Notes under the pieces: model-generated
What the model saw: only the letters and a program-made list of their open reading frames with translations
Database searches by the model: none
Told to the model about the DNA's origin: nothing
Made by a program: the position numbers and the translations under genes
Assembly (NCBI RefSeq): GCF_002954775.1
Contig: NZ_PJME01000042.1
Coordinates: 21,061-85,060, forward strand
Direction: 5' to 3'
Source: Streptomyces geranii
GTDB taxonomy: Bacteria > Actinomycetota > Actinomycetes > Streptomycetales > Streptomycetaceae
DNA length: 64,000 nucleotides
Shown here: positions 42,909 to 50,757 of the stretch, piece after piece
Position numbering within the stretch: the stretch's first letter is position 1
Layout: each line of letters starts with the position of its first letter

Positions 42909-45900
42909 ATGCGCTTTCGCGGGAAGTCCATCCGCCGGAAGATCGTGGCGCTGCTTCTCGTGCCGCTGGTGTCCCTGACCGCGATCTGGGGCTTCGCCAC
43001 CGTGCTCACGGGGCGTGAGGCGGCCGAGTTGTTCAACGTGTCGTCGGTCGTGGAGAACGTCAGCTACCCGACCGAGGACGCGGTGCGCGTGCTCCAGCAG
43101 GAGCGCCGGCAGACCCTCGTCTATCTCGCCGATCCCCGCGCCTCCGACGCGCTCGCGGCCCTGCGGCGCAGCCGCACCGCCACCGACGACGTCATCGGCA
43201 AGATCCGCGAGAACGCCGACAGTTCCGACGTGCGCAACTCGATCAGCGACAGCGACAGCGAGCGGCTCAGCGCCGTCCTGGAGGCCTTCGACGGCATCGA
43301 CCCGCTGCGCCGCAGCGTCGAGGAGGGCACCGTCTCCCGGTCCCAGGCCCTCGACCTCTACAACCGCCTGGTCGACCCCTGTTACACCCTCCTGTCCAAC
43401 CTGCACATCATCGACAACCTGGAGATGGACAAGCAGGCCCGCGCCCTCGTCAACACCGCCCGCGCCCGCGAACTCCTCTCCCGCGAGGACGCCCTGCTCG
43501 GCTCGGCCCTGGTCGTCGGCAAGCTCACCCGCGACGAGTCCCGCGACATCTCCGACCTCGTGGCGCAGCGCACCGTCATGTACGACGTCAGCCTCCCGCT
43601 GCTCCCGCTGTCGGACCGCGCACGCTACGACCGGTTCTGGAAGAACGCCTCCACCGCACCCCTCCGGGTGGCCGAACAGGCCGCCATCGGCGCCGAGAAC
43701 GGCAAACCGCGCGGTGTCACGGCGAAGAGCTGGGACACCACCGCGGGCGACGTCCTCGACGAACTCCGCAAGCTCAACGACGAGTCGGGCGACCGCTACC
43801 AGGACCGGGTCCGCCCCGTCGTCATGGGCGTCATCGTCAAGGCCGTCGTCGCCGGCGTCCTCGGACTGCTCGCCCTGCTGCTCTCGCTCTTCCTGTCCGT
43901 ACGCATCGGCCGCACCCTCATCCGCGACCTGCGCCAGCTCCGCCTGGAGGCCCACGAGGCGTCCGGCGTCCGGCTCCCCAGCGTCATGCGCAGACTGTCG
44001 GCCGGCGAACAGGTCGACGTGGAGACCGAGGTCCCGCGCCTGGAGTACGACAAGAACGAGATCGGCGAGGTCGGCCAGGCCCTCAACTCCCTGCAGCGCG
44101 CCGCCGTGGAGGCCGCCGTCAAGCAGGCCGAACTGCGCTCCGGGGTCTCCGAGGTCTTCGTCAACCTCGCCCGGCGCAGCCAGGTCCTGCTGCACAAGCA
44201 GCTCACCCTGCTCGACACCATGGAACGCCGGACCGAGGACACCGACGAACTCGCCGACCTGTTCCGCCTCGACCACCTCACCACCCGTATGCGCCGGCAC
44301 GCCGAGGGCCTGGTGATCCTCTCCGGCGCGGCCCCCTCCCGGCAGTGGCGCAAGCCCGTCCAGCTGATGGACGTCGTCCGCGCGGCCGTCGCCGAGGTCG
44401 AGGACTACGAACGCATCGAGGTACGCAGGCTGCCGCGGATGGCCGTCACCGGCCCGGCCGTCGCCGACCTCACCCACCTGGTGGCCGAACTCCTGGAGAA
44501 CGCCACGGTGTTCTCGCCCCCGCACACCGCCATCCAGGTACTCGGCGAACGGGTCGCCAACGGCTTCACCCTGGAGATCCACGACCGGGGCCTGGGCATG
44601 GCCGCAGAGGCGCTCCTCGACGCCAACCTGCGGCTCGCCGAGACACCCGAGTTCGAACTCTCCGACACGGACCGCCTCGGCCTCTTCGTGGTCAGCCGGC
44701 TCGCCCAGCGGCAGAACGTCCGTGTCTCCCTCCAGCCCTCCCCGTACGGCGGCACCACGGCCGTCGTCTTCGTCCCCGACGCGCTCCTCACGGACGACGT
44801 CCCGGACACCAACGGCATCGGCTTCCGCCTCGACCGCGCCACGCCCTCCAAGGAGGCCGAGTTCGAGGAGGGCCGCAAGGCCGCGCTCTCCTCCGGGCCC
44901 GTACGCCTCCCCAACCTGCCCCCCTCGCTCCTCGACGGGCCGGTCGAACTGGAGGCGCCCGTCGACCTGGACGCCCTCGACGACTTCCCCGGGGCCTACG
45001 CCCGCTCGCGCCGCTCGCTCTCCGGAGCGGCCGGTGAGGCGGGCGACCTCCCCAGGGACCCGCGCCTGCCGCTCTCCGACGGCCGGGGCGAGCCCCACGC
45101 CGACGACGCGGCCGGCCGGCCCGGTGACGCCGTGGCGCTGCCGCGCCGCCGTACTCCCAAGCTGGTCAGCTCGCACGGCCGGCCGGTCACGGAGCAGCCG
45201 TCCAGGCGCCTCCCGGCCCCGACGGACGACCAGCCGGAGACCGCGGGCACGCCGGACCCGGACACGCTGGCACCTCTCCCGGCCCGCCGCCGGGGCGAGA
45301 CGCCCGCCCGCCGCAGCGGCGGCGGACCCGGCGACGGCTTCGGCGACCGCCCGGACACCCCCCTGCGCAGCTGGGAGAGCCGTACGGAGACCGCCGGCCG
45401 GGGCCTCGACAGCCGCGCGGACTCCACTGCCTCCAGGGCCTTCACCGACCGTATGGAACCTTCTGTCTCACGCTTCGGCGACCGGTCGGCCACCGCCGAC
45501 CGTCCCGACGCGCCCGCCCGTGGCACCGGCGGACGTGCGGAGGCCGGCCGCAACGGCCTCGCCGATCTGTCGCCGGACGCCCCGGTACTCCCGCAGCGCG
45601 CCCGGCGCGGCGGCTCCGACGGCACCGCCGCCCGCCCCGGTGCGGCGGCCGACCCCGCGGCGTCCGGCACGGCGGGGCTGCCCCGCCGCGTCCGGCAGGC
45701 CAACCTGGCCCCGCAGCTGAGGGACGGCCCGGAGCGGCGCGCCGAGCGGACTAAGTCCCGCACCCAGGACGGAGCCGACCTCTTCGACCGCGACGCCGAC
45801 CAGGTCCGCAGCCGCATGGCCTCGTTGCAGCGCGGTTGGCAGCGCGGCCGTGAGGAGAACGCCGAGGGCGACAGCGCCCAGGACGGCACAGCACAAGGAA

Positions 45901-45923
45901 CGACTAAGGGGGACGGTCGATGA
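42909..45923 (+). CDS. cvnA: Conservon CvnA: sensor-kinase-like membrane protein
   Basis: 1004 residues from ATG 42909 (GGGGGAGG very close, 2-3 nt spacing; GTG 42870 is an alternative). Membrane segments at about 12-31 and 305-330 enclose an extracytoplasmic nitrate-sensor-like helical domain. A HAMP-like linker, a dimerisation helix block (VNLARRSQVLLHKQLTLLD) and a HATPase_c domain follow: LVAELLENATVFSPPHT (N box), IHDRGLGMAAE, DRLGLFVVSRLAQRQ (G box). The last 350 residues are a disordered Pro/Arg/Asp-rich tail with RSWESRT-type repeats. No H-box phospho-acceptor is clear, as is normal for CvnA. It overlaps cvnB by 4 bp. Confidence 0.93.
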   Translation: MRFRGKSIRRKIVALLLVPLVSLTAIWGFATVLTGREAAELFNVSSVVENVSYPTEDAVRVLQQERRQTLVYLADPRASDALAALRRSRTATDDVIGKIRENADSSDVRNSISDSDSERLSAVLEAFDGIDPLRRSVEEGTVSRSQALDLYNRLVDPCYTLLSNLHIIDNLEMDKQARALVNTARARELLSREDALLGSALVVGKLTRDESRDISDLVAQRTVMYDVSLPLLPLSDRARYDRFWKNASTAPLRVAEQAAIGAENGKPRGVTAKSWDTTAGDVLDELRKLNDESGDRYQDRVRPVVMGVIVKAVVAGVLGLLALLLSLFLSVRIGRTLIRDLRQLRLEAHEASGVRLPSVMRRLSAGEQVDVETEVPRLEYDKNEIGEVGQALNSLQRAAVEAAVKQAELRSGVSEVFVNLARRSQVLLHKQLTLLDTMERRTEDTDELADLFRLDHLTTRMRRHAEGLVILSGAAPSRQWRKPVQLMDVVRAAVAEVEDYERIEVRRLPRMAVTGPAVADLTHLVAELLENATVFSPPHTAIQVLGERVANGFTLEIHDRGLGMAAEALLDANLRLAETPEFELSDTDRLGLFVVSRLAQRQNVRVSLQPSPYGGTTAVVFVPDALLTDDVPDTNGIGFRLDRATPSKEAEFEEGRKAALSSGPVRLPNLPPSLLDGPVELEAPVDLDALDDFPGAYARSRRSLSGAAGEAGDLPRDPRLPLSDGRGEPHADDAAGRPGDAVALPRRRTPKLVSSHGRPVTEQPSRRLPAPTDDQPETAGTPDPDTLAPLPARRRGETPARRSGGGPGDGFGDRPDTPLRSWESRTETAGRGLDSRADSTASRAFTDRMEPSVSRFGDRSATADRPDAPARGTGGRAEAGRNGLADLSPDAPVLPQRARRGGSDGTAARPGAAADPAASGTAGLPRRVRQANLAPQLRDGPERRAERTKSRTQDGADLFDRDADQVRSRMASLQRGWQRGREENAEGDSAQDGTAQGTTKGDGR

Positions 45924-46360
45924 CCGCACCGCAGGCGACCGGCCCGAGCGCGAACGACAAGGCGACCGGCGAACTCAACTGGCTCCTCGACGACCTCGTG
46001 GACCGGGTGGCCAGCATCCGCAGAGCACTCGTGCTCTCCGGCGACGGGCTGCCCACCGGGGTCTCCAAGGACCTCAGCCGGGAGGACAGCGAGCATCTGG
46101 CCGCCGTGGCGTCCGGCTTCCACAGCCTCGCCAAGGGCGTGGGGCGTCACTTCGACGCAGGCAACGTCCGCCAGACGGTCGTCGAACTCGACGACGCCTT
46201 TCTGTTCGTGACGGCCGCCGGGGACGGCAGCTGCCTCGCCGTGCTCTCCGACGCCGACTCGGACGTGGGCCAGGTCGCCTACGAGATGACCCTCCTGGTG
46301 AAGCGGGTCGGCGTACATCTGGGGGCCGCTCCGCGCACCGATCTGCCCGCGGGCGGGTAG
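45920..46360 (+). CDS. cvnB: Conservon CvnB: Roadblock/LC7 protein
   Basis: 146 residues, ATGA overlap with cvnA. Roadblock/LC7 fold: ELNWLLDDLVDRVASIRRALVLSGDGL, EHLAAVASGFHSLAKGVGRHF, TVVELDDAFLFVTAAGDGSCLAVLS, GQVAYEMTLLVKRVG. In conservons this MglB-like protein binds CvnA and the CvnD GTPase, probably as its activating factor. Confidence 0.94.
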   Translation: MTAPQATGPSANDKATGELNWLLDDLVDRVASIRRALVLSGDGLPTGVSKDLSREDSEHLAAVASGFHSLAKGVGRHFDAGNVRQTVVELDDAFLFVTAAGDGSCLAVLSDADSDVGQVAYEMTLLVKRVGVHLGAAPRTDLPAGG

Positions 46361-46369
46361 TGGGATGAC

Positions 46370-46765
46370 ATGAGCGGAGACGGTCAGCCCAGAAGCCACT
46401 GGTTCGACGACGAGGCCGGACCGGTCGTCCGTCCGTACGCCATGACGCGGGGCCGCACCAGCCATGCGGCCCAGCACCGCCTGGACCTGATCGCGGTGGT
46501 CGTCACGGAGGCGCACGCGGACGATCCGGAAGCGGACCACATGCTGTCCCCGGAACACGTGGACATCGTCCAACTCTGCCGTGACGCCCCCCAGTCGGTC
46601 GCCGAACTCGCCGCCGAACTCAATCTCCCCATCGGCGTGGTACGGGTCCTCATCGGGGACCTCGTGGACGAGGAAATGGTCCATGTGACACGGCCCGTCC
46701 CCCCTGCCGAACTGGTGGACGAGAACATTCTGCGCGATGTGATCAGCGGCCTCCGGGCGCTCTGA
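46370..46765 (+). CDS. cvnC: Conservon CvnC: DUF742 protein
   Basis: 131 residues, 9 bp after cvnB. DUF742 winged-helix domain: WFDDEAGPVVRPYAMTRGRT, LSPEHVDIVQLCRDAPQSVA, ELNLPIGVVRVLIGDLVDEE. It is a membrane-associated adaptor in the conservon complex. Confidence 0.94.
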   Translation: MSGDGQPRSHWFDDEAGPVVRPYAMTRGRTSHAAQHRLDLIAVVVTEAHADDPEADHMLSPEHVDIVQLCRDAPQSVAELAAELNLPIGVVRVLIGDLVDEEMVHVTRPVPPAELVDENILRDVISGLRAL

Positions 46766-46844
46766 GCCGCGCGGAGAAGACCCCGGTGGCGGGGGCCGCC
46801 GCCTACCGCCCACCGAACCCGAACAACAGCAGGAGAAGAGAACG

Positions 46845-47450
46845 ATGATCTTCGGGCGTTCTGAGCGCGGCAAGCCGCCGGTCGAGCCCGTCACGCTCAA
46901 GATCCTCGTGGCGGGCGGTTTCGGCGCGGGCAAGACGACCCTCGTCGGCGCGGTCAGCGAGATCAAGCCGCTGCGCACCGAGGAGCTGCTCACCGAGGCG
47001 GGCCGCCCGGTCGACGACACCAGCGGCGTGGAGGGCAAGAACACCACCACCGTGGCCATGGACTTCGGCCGCATCACCCTCCGCGAGGACCTGGTCCTGT
47101 ACCTCTTCGGTACGCCCGGCCAGGACCGCTTCTGGTTCCTGTGGGACGAGCTGGCCACCGGCGCCCTGGGCGCGGTCGTCCTCGCCGACACCCGCCGGCT
47201 GGAGGACAGCTTCGCCGCCGTCGACTACTTCGAGCGGCGGTCCATCCCCTTCCTGGTGGGCGTCAACTGCTTCGACGGAGCGGCCCGTTACCCCTCGCAG
47301 TCCGTCCGCGCGGCCCTCGACCTGGACCCCAGCGTGCCGCTCGTGCTGTGCGACGCGCGCGACCGGGAGTCGGTCAAGGAGGTCCTCATCGGCGTGGTCC
47401 AGCACGCGATGGCGTACGCGGCCGACCGCCGCGCGGCCGTCACGACCTGA
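46845..47450 (+). CDS. cvnD: Conservon CvnD: small GTP-binding protein
   Basis: 201 residues. P-loop LVAGGFGAGKTTLVGAVSEI at about 21-40, a switch region with NTTTVAMDFGRI, the G3-like LYLFGTPGQDRFWFLWDEL, ADTRRLEDSFAAVDYFE, and a diverged G4 VNCFDG. It is the MglA-like GTPase output of the conservon. No cytochrome P450 (cvnE) follows; a terminator does. Confidence 0.94.
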   Translation: MIFGRSERGKPPVEPVTLKILVAGGFGAGKTTLVGAVSEIKPLRTEELLTEAGRPVDDTSGVEGKNTTTVAMDFGRITLREDLVLYLFGTPGQDRFWFLWDELATGALGAVVLADTRRLEDSFAAVDYFERRSIPFLVGVNCFDGAARYPSQSVRAALDLDPSVPLVLCDARDRESVKEVLIGVVQHAMAYAADRRAAVTT

Positions 47451-47474
47451 CGGCTGCGCACCACCCCGAACGAG

Positions 47475-47512
47475 CACGGCCCGTACCCCCGCCGACCGGG
47501 GTACGGGCCGTG
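47475..47512. terminator. Bidirectional terminator between cvnD and glpK
   Basis: CACGGCCCGTACCCC/GGGGTACGGGCCGTG, a 15-bp perfect stem with an 8-nt loop, between convergent genes. Confidence 0.8.
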
Positions 47513-47587
47513 GTCCGAAGGGCACGCGCGCGCGTGGACCGCTTTTTTCCGCGTTCCCGCTTTCGCGTTCCCAGGTTCGAGAGGCGG

Positions 47588-49099
47588 CTAGCTCCGGCCC
47601 TCGTCCTCCCAGCCGAAGCTCTTCTCCACGGCCTTGCGCCAGTTGTGGTACTCACGGTCGCGCACCGACGCCTCCATGGCGGGCGTCCACTCGACGTCCT
47701 TCTGCCAGTGCGACTTCAGCTCGTCGAGGTCGTTCCACACTCCGGTCGCGAGCCCGGCCGCGTACGCCGCTCCCAGGCAGGTCGTCTCGGAGACCTTCGG
47801 CCGGATGACCGGCACCCCGAGGACGTCCGCCTGGTGCTGCATCAGCAGGTTGTTCTTCGTCATGCCGCCGTCCACCTTCAGGGTCGTGATGTGCACCCCG
47901 GAGTCCTGGAACATGGCGTCCACGACCTCCCGCGTCTGCCAGCTCGTCGCCTCCAGCACCGCCCGCGCGAGATGCCCCTTGGTGACGTACCGCGTGAGAC
48001 CGGTGATCACCCCGCGCGCGTCCGAGCGCCAATAGGGTGCGAACAGACCGGAGAAGGCGGGCACGATGTACGCGCCCCCGTTGTCGTCGACGCTCTCCGC
48101 GAGGGTCTCGATCTCGTCGGCGGTACGGATGATGCCGAGCTGGTCGCGGAACCACTGGACCAGCGCTCCGGTGATCGCGATGGACCCTTCGAGGCAGTAG
48201 ACGGGCGCCTCGCCGCCGATCTTGTAGCCCATCGTCGTCAACAGGCCGTTCTTCGAGGGAACGGGCCGCGTACCGGTGTTGAGCAGCAGGAAACTGCCCG
48301 TGCCGTACGTGTTCTTCGCCGTCCCCACGTCGTAGCAGGCCTGGCCGAACACCGCGGCCTGTTGGTCGCCCAGCGCGGAGGCCACGGGGACGCCCGCGAG
48401 CTGGCCCACCGCGGTGCCGTACACCTCGGACGAGGACCTGATCTCGGGGAGGATGCCCTCGGGGACGTTCATCGCGGAGAGGATGGACGCGTCCCACTGG
48501 AGGGTCTCCAGGTTCATCAGCATGGTGCGGCCCGCGTTGGTCACGTCGGTGACGTGCCGCCCGCCGTCGGTGCCGCCCGTCAGATTCCAGATGAGCCAGG
48601 AGTCGATGGTGCCGAAGGCGATCTCACCGTGCTCTGCGCGGGCCCGCAGCCCCGGCACGTTGTCGAGCAGCCAGGCCGCCTTGGGGCCGGAGAAGTAGCT
48701 GGCCAGGGGCAGTCCGGTCTGCTCGCGGAAACGGTCCTGCCCGTCGGTGCCGCCGAGTTCGTTGCAGAGCGCGGCCGTACGCGTGTCCTGCCAGACGATC
48801 GCGTTGTGCACCGGCTTGCCCGTGGCGCGGTCCCACAGGACGGTCGTCTCGCGCTGGTTGGTGATGCCGAGCGCGCTGAGCTGGTCGGCGCGCAGCCCGG
48901 CCTTGGCGAGCGCGCCCGCGACCACCGCCTGCACCTTCGACCAGATCTCGGTGGCGTCGTGTTCGACCCAACCGGGCTTGGGGAAGATCTGGCGGTGCTC
49001 GCGCTGGTCGACGGCGACGATCGCGCCGTCCTGGTTGAAGACGATGCAGCGGCTTGACGTGGTGCCCTGGTCGATCGCGGCGACGAACTTGTCCGTCAT
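47588..49099 (-). CDS. glpK: Glycerol kinase
   Basis: 503 residues with AAGGGG upstream of ATG. FGGY kinase: VAAIDQGTTSSRCIVFNQDG at 6-25, EHRQIFPKPGWVEHD, GITNQRETTVLWD, ATGKPVHNAIVWQDTRT, MLMNLETLQWD, GDQQAAVFGQ, TYGTGSFLLLNTG, and LKVDGGMTKNNLLMQ. It phosphorylates glycerol to sn-glycerol-3-phosphate. It is downstream of glpF by 78 bp. Confidence 0.97.
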   Translation of the reverse strand: MTDKFVAAIDQGTTSSRCIVFNQDGAIVAVDQREHRQIFPKPGWVEHDATEIWSKVQAVVAGALAKAGLRADQLSALGITNQRETTVLWDRATGKPVHNAIVWQDTRTAALCNELGGTDGQDRFREQTGLPLASYFSGPKAAWLLDNVPGLRARAEHGEIAFGTIDSWLIWNLTGGTDGGRHVTDVTNAGRTMLMNLETLQWDASILSAMNVPEGILPEIRSSSEVYGTAVGQLAGVPVASALGDQQAAVFGQACYDVGTAKNTYGTGSFLLLNTGTRPVPSKNGLLTTMGYKIGGEAPVYCLEGSIAITGALVQWFRDQLGIIRTADEIETLAESVDDNGGAYIVPAFSGLFAPYWRSDARGVITGLTRYVTKGHLARAVLEATSWQTREVVDAMFQDSGVHITTLKVDGGMTKNNLLMQHQADVLGVPVIRPKVSETTCLGAAYAAGLATGVWNDLDELKSHWQKDVEWTPAMEASVRDREYHNWRKAVEKSFGWEDEGRS

Positions 49100-49177
49100 G
49101 ACGTCCCCTTCGTGGGAAGCTCCGGAAGTCTGCGGCCCGGCAGGCGCGTGCGTGCGTGTGGCGTGCGTGTCGGCGGG

Positions 49178-49903
49178 TCAGAAGGCCGCGTTGAAGACGA
49201 TCCCCGCCAGCACGGCGCCGATCAGCGGCCCCACCACCGGGATCCACGCGTAACTCCAGTCCGAGGTGCCCTTGTTGGGTATCGGGAGCAGGGCGTGGGC
49301 GATACGCGGGCCCAGGTCACGGGCCGGGTTGATGGCGTACCCCGTGGGTCCGCCGAGCGACAGACCGATGCCGACCACCAGGAAGGAGACGATCAGGATC
49401 GATGTGCCGGACTCGCCGAGCCCCTTGGTCAGCCCGAAGGCCAGGATCGGCAGCACCAGCGCCATGGTCGCGATGATCTCGGTGACCAGGTTCGCGACGG
49501 GATTGCGGATCGCGGGCGTGGTGGAGAAGATCCCGAGCGTCGGCTGGGCGATCTCGTCCTCCGCGTTGGCCTGGAACTGGGCGAAGTACACCAGCCAGCA
49601 CAGGACCGCGCCGAGGAAGGCGCCGACCATCTGCCCGGCGATGTACACGGGCACCTTGTCCCAGTCCCCGGTGTCGACCGCGATCCCGATCGTCACCGCG
49701 GGATTGAGATGCCCGCCGGACAGTGGCGCGGCGGTGTACGCCCCGGCGAGCACGCCGAAACCCCACCCGAACGTGATGACGATCCAGCCGGCGTCCTTCG
49801 CCTTGGAGTAGTTCAGTACGACGGCGGCGACCACGCCGGCGCCGAAGAGGATCAGGATCGCCGTACCGATGATCTCGCCGACAAAGATGTCCCCATTGCT
49901 CAT
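49178..49903 (-). CDS. glpF: Glycerol facilitator (MIP/aquaporin family)
   Basis: 241 residues with TAGGAG upstream of ATG. Six membrane segments. The two NPA boxes are SGGHLNPAVTIG and GYAINPARDLGPR; the Asp after the second NPA-R marks the aquaglyceroporin type. It passes glycerol across the membrane for GlpK. No gylR-type regulator or glpD lies next to the pair, unlike the gyl operon of S. coelicolor. Confidence 0.95.
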   Translation of the reverse strand: MSNGDIFVGEIIGTAILILFGAGVVAAVVLNYSKAKDAGWIVITFGWGFGVLAGAYTAAPLSGGHLNPAVTIGIAVDTGDWDKVPVYIAGQMVGAFLGAVLCWLVYFAQFQANAEDEIAQPTLGIFSTTPAIRNPVANLVTEIIATMALVLPILAFGLTKGLGESGTSILIVSFLVVGIGLSLGGPTGYAINPARDLGPRIAHALLPIPNKGTSDWSYAWIPVVGPLIGAVLAGIVFNAAF

Positions 49904-50261
49904 GGCGGCTCCTAGGTCATCGCCCGGGGCGGTCCGGCCCCGGTCGACCTTGCAGGGTGCGTTCCCATGGCTGCTTCAGCCGAGGGCAGGCAGTACCCGC
50001 GCCCCGCCCGGCGTCCGCGACGAGCGTGCCGGATCGCTCGCGGTGAGGCCCGTGGCGCAGCTGGGGCCCACACGGCGCATTGCCTGATTACGCCGAGAAT
50101 GTGCGGCGATGCCGACTGACACCGGAAGTGTTCTCCGACGCCCTGTGAGCGTCAAGGTCGCCGACGACACTGGTTGAGCGACCCCTGCCGGACCCCACGA
50201 CACCCCTCCTGGTACGACCGCTCCGCCACCCTCACTCCGCCTGCACGGGTGCCGCGGACCC
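49904..50261. other. Gene-free region upstream of glpF
   Basis: About 360 bp between glpF and the repeat array. It must carry the glpF-glpK promoter. I find no convincing -10/-35 pair or known operator, and no gene. Confidence 0.4.
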
Positions 50262-50757
50262 TGCGACGCCGGGCACGCTGCCCCAGAGGGGACCTCAGGA
50301 CACCACCCGTACTGCCGCCGGGCCCACCCTCCGGGCGGATGACGGGCCTCCGCGGACACGGTTTGGCGTACGGGGCGCGGCCCTCCCTTGGAACGGCCTG
50401 CCCGCCGCTGTTTCCCCGCGTGCGCGGGTGTCCCGAGTTCCGCGACGGCTGGAAGGCTCTTTCAGAGGGGGCCCTCATGCCGCCGACGGATGGCCCCCCG
50501 GGCGAATGACGGGCCTCCGCGGACATGGCTTGGCGGGATGCGAGGCGGCTTCCCTCGGGGTGGCCTCCCGCCGCTGTTATCGCGCCTCCGCGGGTACCCC
50601 CGCCCCCGCGACGCCTGGCGGGCTCCTCCAGAGGGGCCCTTCTGCCGCCGACGGATGGCCCTCCGGGCAGGCGCGACGGGACTGCGCGCACATGGCCCCC
50701 TGGCGGATGCCATGCACCTCCCTCGGAGCGGCCTCCCCCTCAGCCCGCCTGTGCCGG
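50262..50757. repeat. Three tandem degenerate repeats of about 165-180 bp
   Basis: Anchors CAGAGGG(G) at 50284, 50463 and 50627, GACGGGCCTCCGCGGACA(T/C)GG at 50341 and 50508 with GACGGGACTGCGCGCACATGG at 50681, and GCCGCTGTT at 50412 and 50571. Units also share GCCGCCGACGGATGGCCC. The array sits at the 3' end of the minus-strand GGDEF gene and overlaps its last codons. A fourth related copy is at 16280-16400. Confidence 0.75.

Noticed and set aside
44996..47191. 731-codon minus-strand frame over cvnA-cvnD
   Set aside because: It lies opposite the complete conservon, whose four families are recognisable; composition is Ser/Arg/Pro-rich.
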